Of a stretch of 64,000 nt of DNA, positions 62,413 through 64,000 are shown one piece after another. The translations under genes were made by a program, and so were the position numbers. Below the pieces are notes generated by a model. That model was not told the DNA's origin and searched no databases. It saw only the letters and a list, made by a program, of their open reading frames with translations. The DNA is from Limanda limanda (lineage: Eukaryota; Chordata; Actinopteri; Pleuronectiformes; Pleuronectidae): the NCBI RefSeq assembly GCF_963576545.1, contig NW_026870408.1:186001-250000 (forward strand). The letters are read 5' to 3'. The number at the start of each line of letters is the position of its first letter. The first letter of the stretch is position 1.

Positions 62413-63700
62413 CTAAATGGGGTTGCGCGCATCGATCAGTACCATCCTTGAGCTTCTCCGACTTTCGGAAGGGTTAGGGTTAGGGTTAGGGATGAAAGCA
62501 CATAGGAGAAAGAGATATTCTTGAATAACTTTTTTTGTGAAGGTCGGAGAGACTTGCAAGTAGGCTCTACCCCCACTAAATGGGGTAGCGCGCATCGATC
62601 GGTACCATCCTTGAGCTTTTCCGACTTTCGGAAGGGTTAGGGTTAGGGTTAGGGATGAAAGCACATAGGAGAAAGAGATATTCTTGAATAACTTTTTTTG
62701 TGAAGGTCGGAGAGACTTGCAAGTAGGCTCTACCCCCACTAAATGGGGTAGCGCGCATCGATCGGTACCATCCTTGAGCTTCTCCGACTTTCGGAAGGGT
62801 TAGGGTTAGGGTTAGGGATGAAAGCACATAGGAGAAAAAGATATTCTTGAGTAACTTTTTTTGTGAAGGTCGGAGAGACTTGCAAGTAGGCTCTACCCCC
62901 ACTAAATGGGGTAGCGCGCATCGATCGGTACCATCCTTGAGCTTCTCCGACTTTCGGAAGGGTTAGGGTTAGGGTTAGGGATGAAAGCACATAGGAGAAA
63001 GAGATATTCTTGAATAACTTTTTTTGTGAAGGTCGGAGAGACTTGGAAAGTGGTTGCATCTGGACTAATTTGGGTCCTGCAGATCGATTGGTACCATCCC
63101 CGAGCTTGTACGACCTTCGGAAGAGGTCGACCGACGAAATTCCCCCAAATCTGAGGAGATATTCTTGAATAACTTTTTTTGTGAAGGTCGGAGAGACTTG
63201 CAAGTAGGCTCTACCCCCACTAAATGGGGTAGCGCGCATCGATCGGTACCATCCTTGAGCTTCTCCGACTTTCGGAAGGGTTAGGGTTAGGGTTAGGGAT
63301 GAAAGCACATAGGAGAAAGAGATATTCTTGAATAACTTTTTTTGTGAAGGTCGGAGAGACTTGCAAGTAGGCTCTACCCCCACTAAATGGGGTAGCGCGC
63401 ATCGATCGGTACCATCCTTGAGCTTCTCCGACTTTCGGAAGGGTTAGGGTTAGGGTTAGGGATGAAAGCACATAGGAGAAAGAGATATTCTTGAATAACT
63501 TTTTTTGTGAAGGTCGGAGAGACTTGGAAAGTGGTTGCATCTGGACTAATTTGGGTCCTGCGGATCGATTGGTACCATCCCCGAGCTTGTACGACCTTCG
63601 GAAGAGGTGGACCGACGAAATTCCCCAAAATCTGAGGAGATATTCTTGAATAACTTTTTTTGTGAAGGTCGGAGAGACTTGCAAGTAGGCTCTACCCCCA
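62413..63700 (+). repeat. 1288-bp module, copy 5 (distant)
   Basis: The same order lies more than 12 kb from the other copies. The seventh unit (63383) has consensus GCGCGCAT in place of GCGCACAT. The last B has GGTGGACC plus CCCCAAAATC. The flank upstream (B at 62258 preceded by GACTTGAAAAG) matches the flanks of the copies at 43286 and 48764. Confidence 0.89.
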
Positions 63701-63863
63701 CTAAATGGGGTTGCGCGCATCGATCAGTACCATCCTTGAGCTTCTCCGACTTTCGGAAGGGTTAGGGTTAGGGTTAGGGATGAAAGCACATAGGAGAAAG
63801 AGATATTCTTGAATAACTTTTTTTGTGAAGGTCGGAGAGACTTGCAAGTAGGCTCTACCCCCA

Positions 63864-64000
63864 CTAAATGGGGTAGCGCGCATCGATCGGTACCATCCTT
63901 GAGCTTCTCCGACTTTCGGAAGGGTTAGGGTTAGGGTTAGGGATGAAAGCACATAGGAGAAAGAGATATTCTTGAATAACTTTTTTTGTGAAGGTCGGAG
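63864..64000 (+). repeat. Partial A unit at window edge
   Basis: The first 137 bases of an A unit, including an intact (GGGTTA)3GGG, cut off inside the 45-bp block at the window end. Confidence 0.95.

Larger units (their letters stand above)
1..64000 (+). repeat. Two-monomer satellite array carrying interstitial telomeric repeats
   Basis: Every base belongs to a head-to-tail tandem array of a 163-bp monomer (A) and a 155-bp relative (B). My parse gives 300 complete A units, 97 B units and one partial A, and the lengths add up exactly to the window. Each A has (GGGTTA)3GGG on the plus strand, giving roughly 890 TTAGGG hexamers in total. All units point the same way, with no inverted unit and no interruption by unique DNA or a mobile element. 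Most units differ from consensus by zero to three substitutions, which indicates strong homogenisation. The family is not one I can name. Unit size and homogeneity are typical of subtelomeric or centromeric satellites, and that location is inference. No gene is supportable anywhere in the window. Confidence 0.98.
62413..64000 (+). repeat. Array segment 13: 1288-bp module, then array continues off the edge
   Basis: The order is A4 B A2 B A and a partial A, with B starts at 63065 and 63546. The first eight units are another copy of the 1288-bp module. The last unit starts at 63864 and is cut by the window edge after 137 bases, within the 45-bp block, with its telomeric motif intact. The array therefore continues beyond the window. 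Confidence 0.93.

Noticed and set aside
1..64000. CRISPR array (45-bp repeat with 110-118-bp intervals)
   Set aside because: The intervals are themselves repeats of two sequences and not unique spacers; the telomeric motif indicates a eukaryote, and there are no cas genes.
1..64000. True telomere
   Set aside because: TTAGGG occurs in tracts of three hexamers inside a longer monomer. There is no long terminal tract in the window.
1..64000. tRNA, 5S rRNA or other RNA genes as the source of the satellite
   Set aside because: I see no A-box/B-box pair, no cloverleaf and no 5S internal control region in either monomer; a covariance-model search would settle this.
1..64000. Transposon or helitron insertion in the array
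   Set aside because: Unit phase is kept from end to end, with every base assigned to A or B, so there is no inserted sequence.

Overview
The whole 64-kb window is one uninterrupted tandem satellite array. I find no supportable protein gene, RNA gene, transposon or unique sequence in it. The array has two related monomers, all in the same orientation. Monomer A is 163 bp and carries three TTAGGG hexamers after a GGG, that is (GGGTTA)3GGG. Monomer B is 155 bp and has no telomeric motif. By my manual parse the window holds 300 complete A units (287 of 163 bp, twelve of 157 bp that lost one hexamer, one of 162 bp), 97 B units (one of 156 bp) and a final partial A of 137 bp. These lengths sum exactly to 64,000. 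Both window edges lie inside the array.

The organism is a eukaryote whose telomere repeat is probably TTAGGG (vertebrates, many other animals, many fungi and several protist groups). It is not a typical land plant (TTTAGGG), insect (TTAGG) or nematode (TTAGGC). The sequence alone does not allow a finer assignment. Such arrays are usually subtelomeric, pericentromeric or centromeric heterochromatin. With the G-rich strand on +, a subtelomeric array of normal polarity would have its chromosome end to the right.

Units are numbered here from the C of CTAAAT (A) or CTAATT (B). A and B share an identical 45-bp block (A positions 100-144, B 92-136). They are about 80% identical over positions 1-59, which include a ClaI/KpnI core. 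They differ completely between position 60 and the 45-bp block, where A has the telomeric repeats and B has a GGTCGACC palindrome. B never follows B: each B stands alone between runs of 1 to 14 A units.

Layout: 1-13870 has long A runs with B and is linked by near-identical duplications at offsets of 2584, 5315 and 6774 bp. 13871-20170 has the longest A run (14). 20171-24670 is a perfect two-copy 2250-bp higher-order repeat. 24671-37682 is a mixed zone of 1282/1288-bp modules. 37683-41043 ends in seven alternating A-B dimers. 41207-52162 is a tandem duplication of a 5478-bp, 34-unit block with a nested 1288-bp module. 52163-57443 is mixed. 57444-62412 is a duplication of period 2407 bp whose 2081-bp core also occurs about 19.6 kb upstream. 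62413-64000 is a fifth copy of the 1288-bp module. The structure fits repeated unequal exchange at many scales. Long minus-strand open frames (up to about 800 codons) are by-products of unit arithmetic (A+B = 318 = 3 x 106) and are not annotated as genes.
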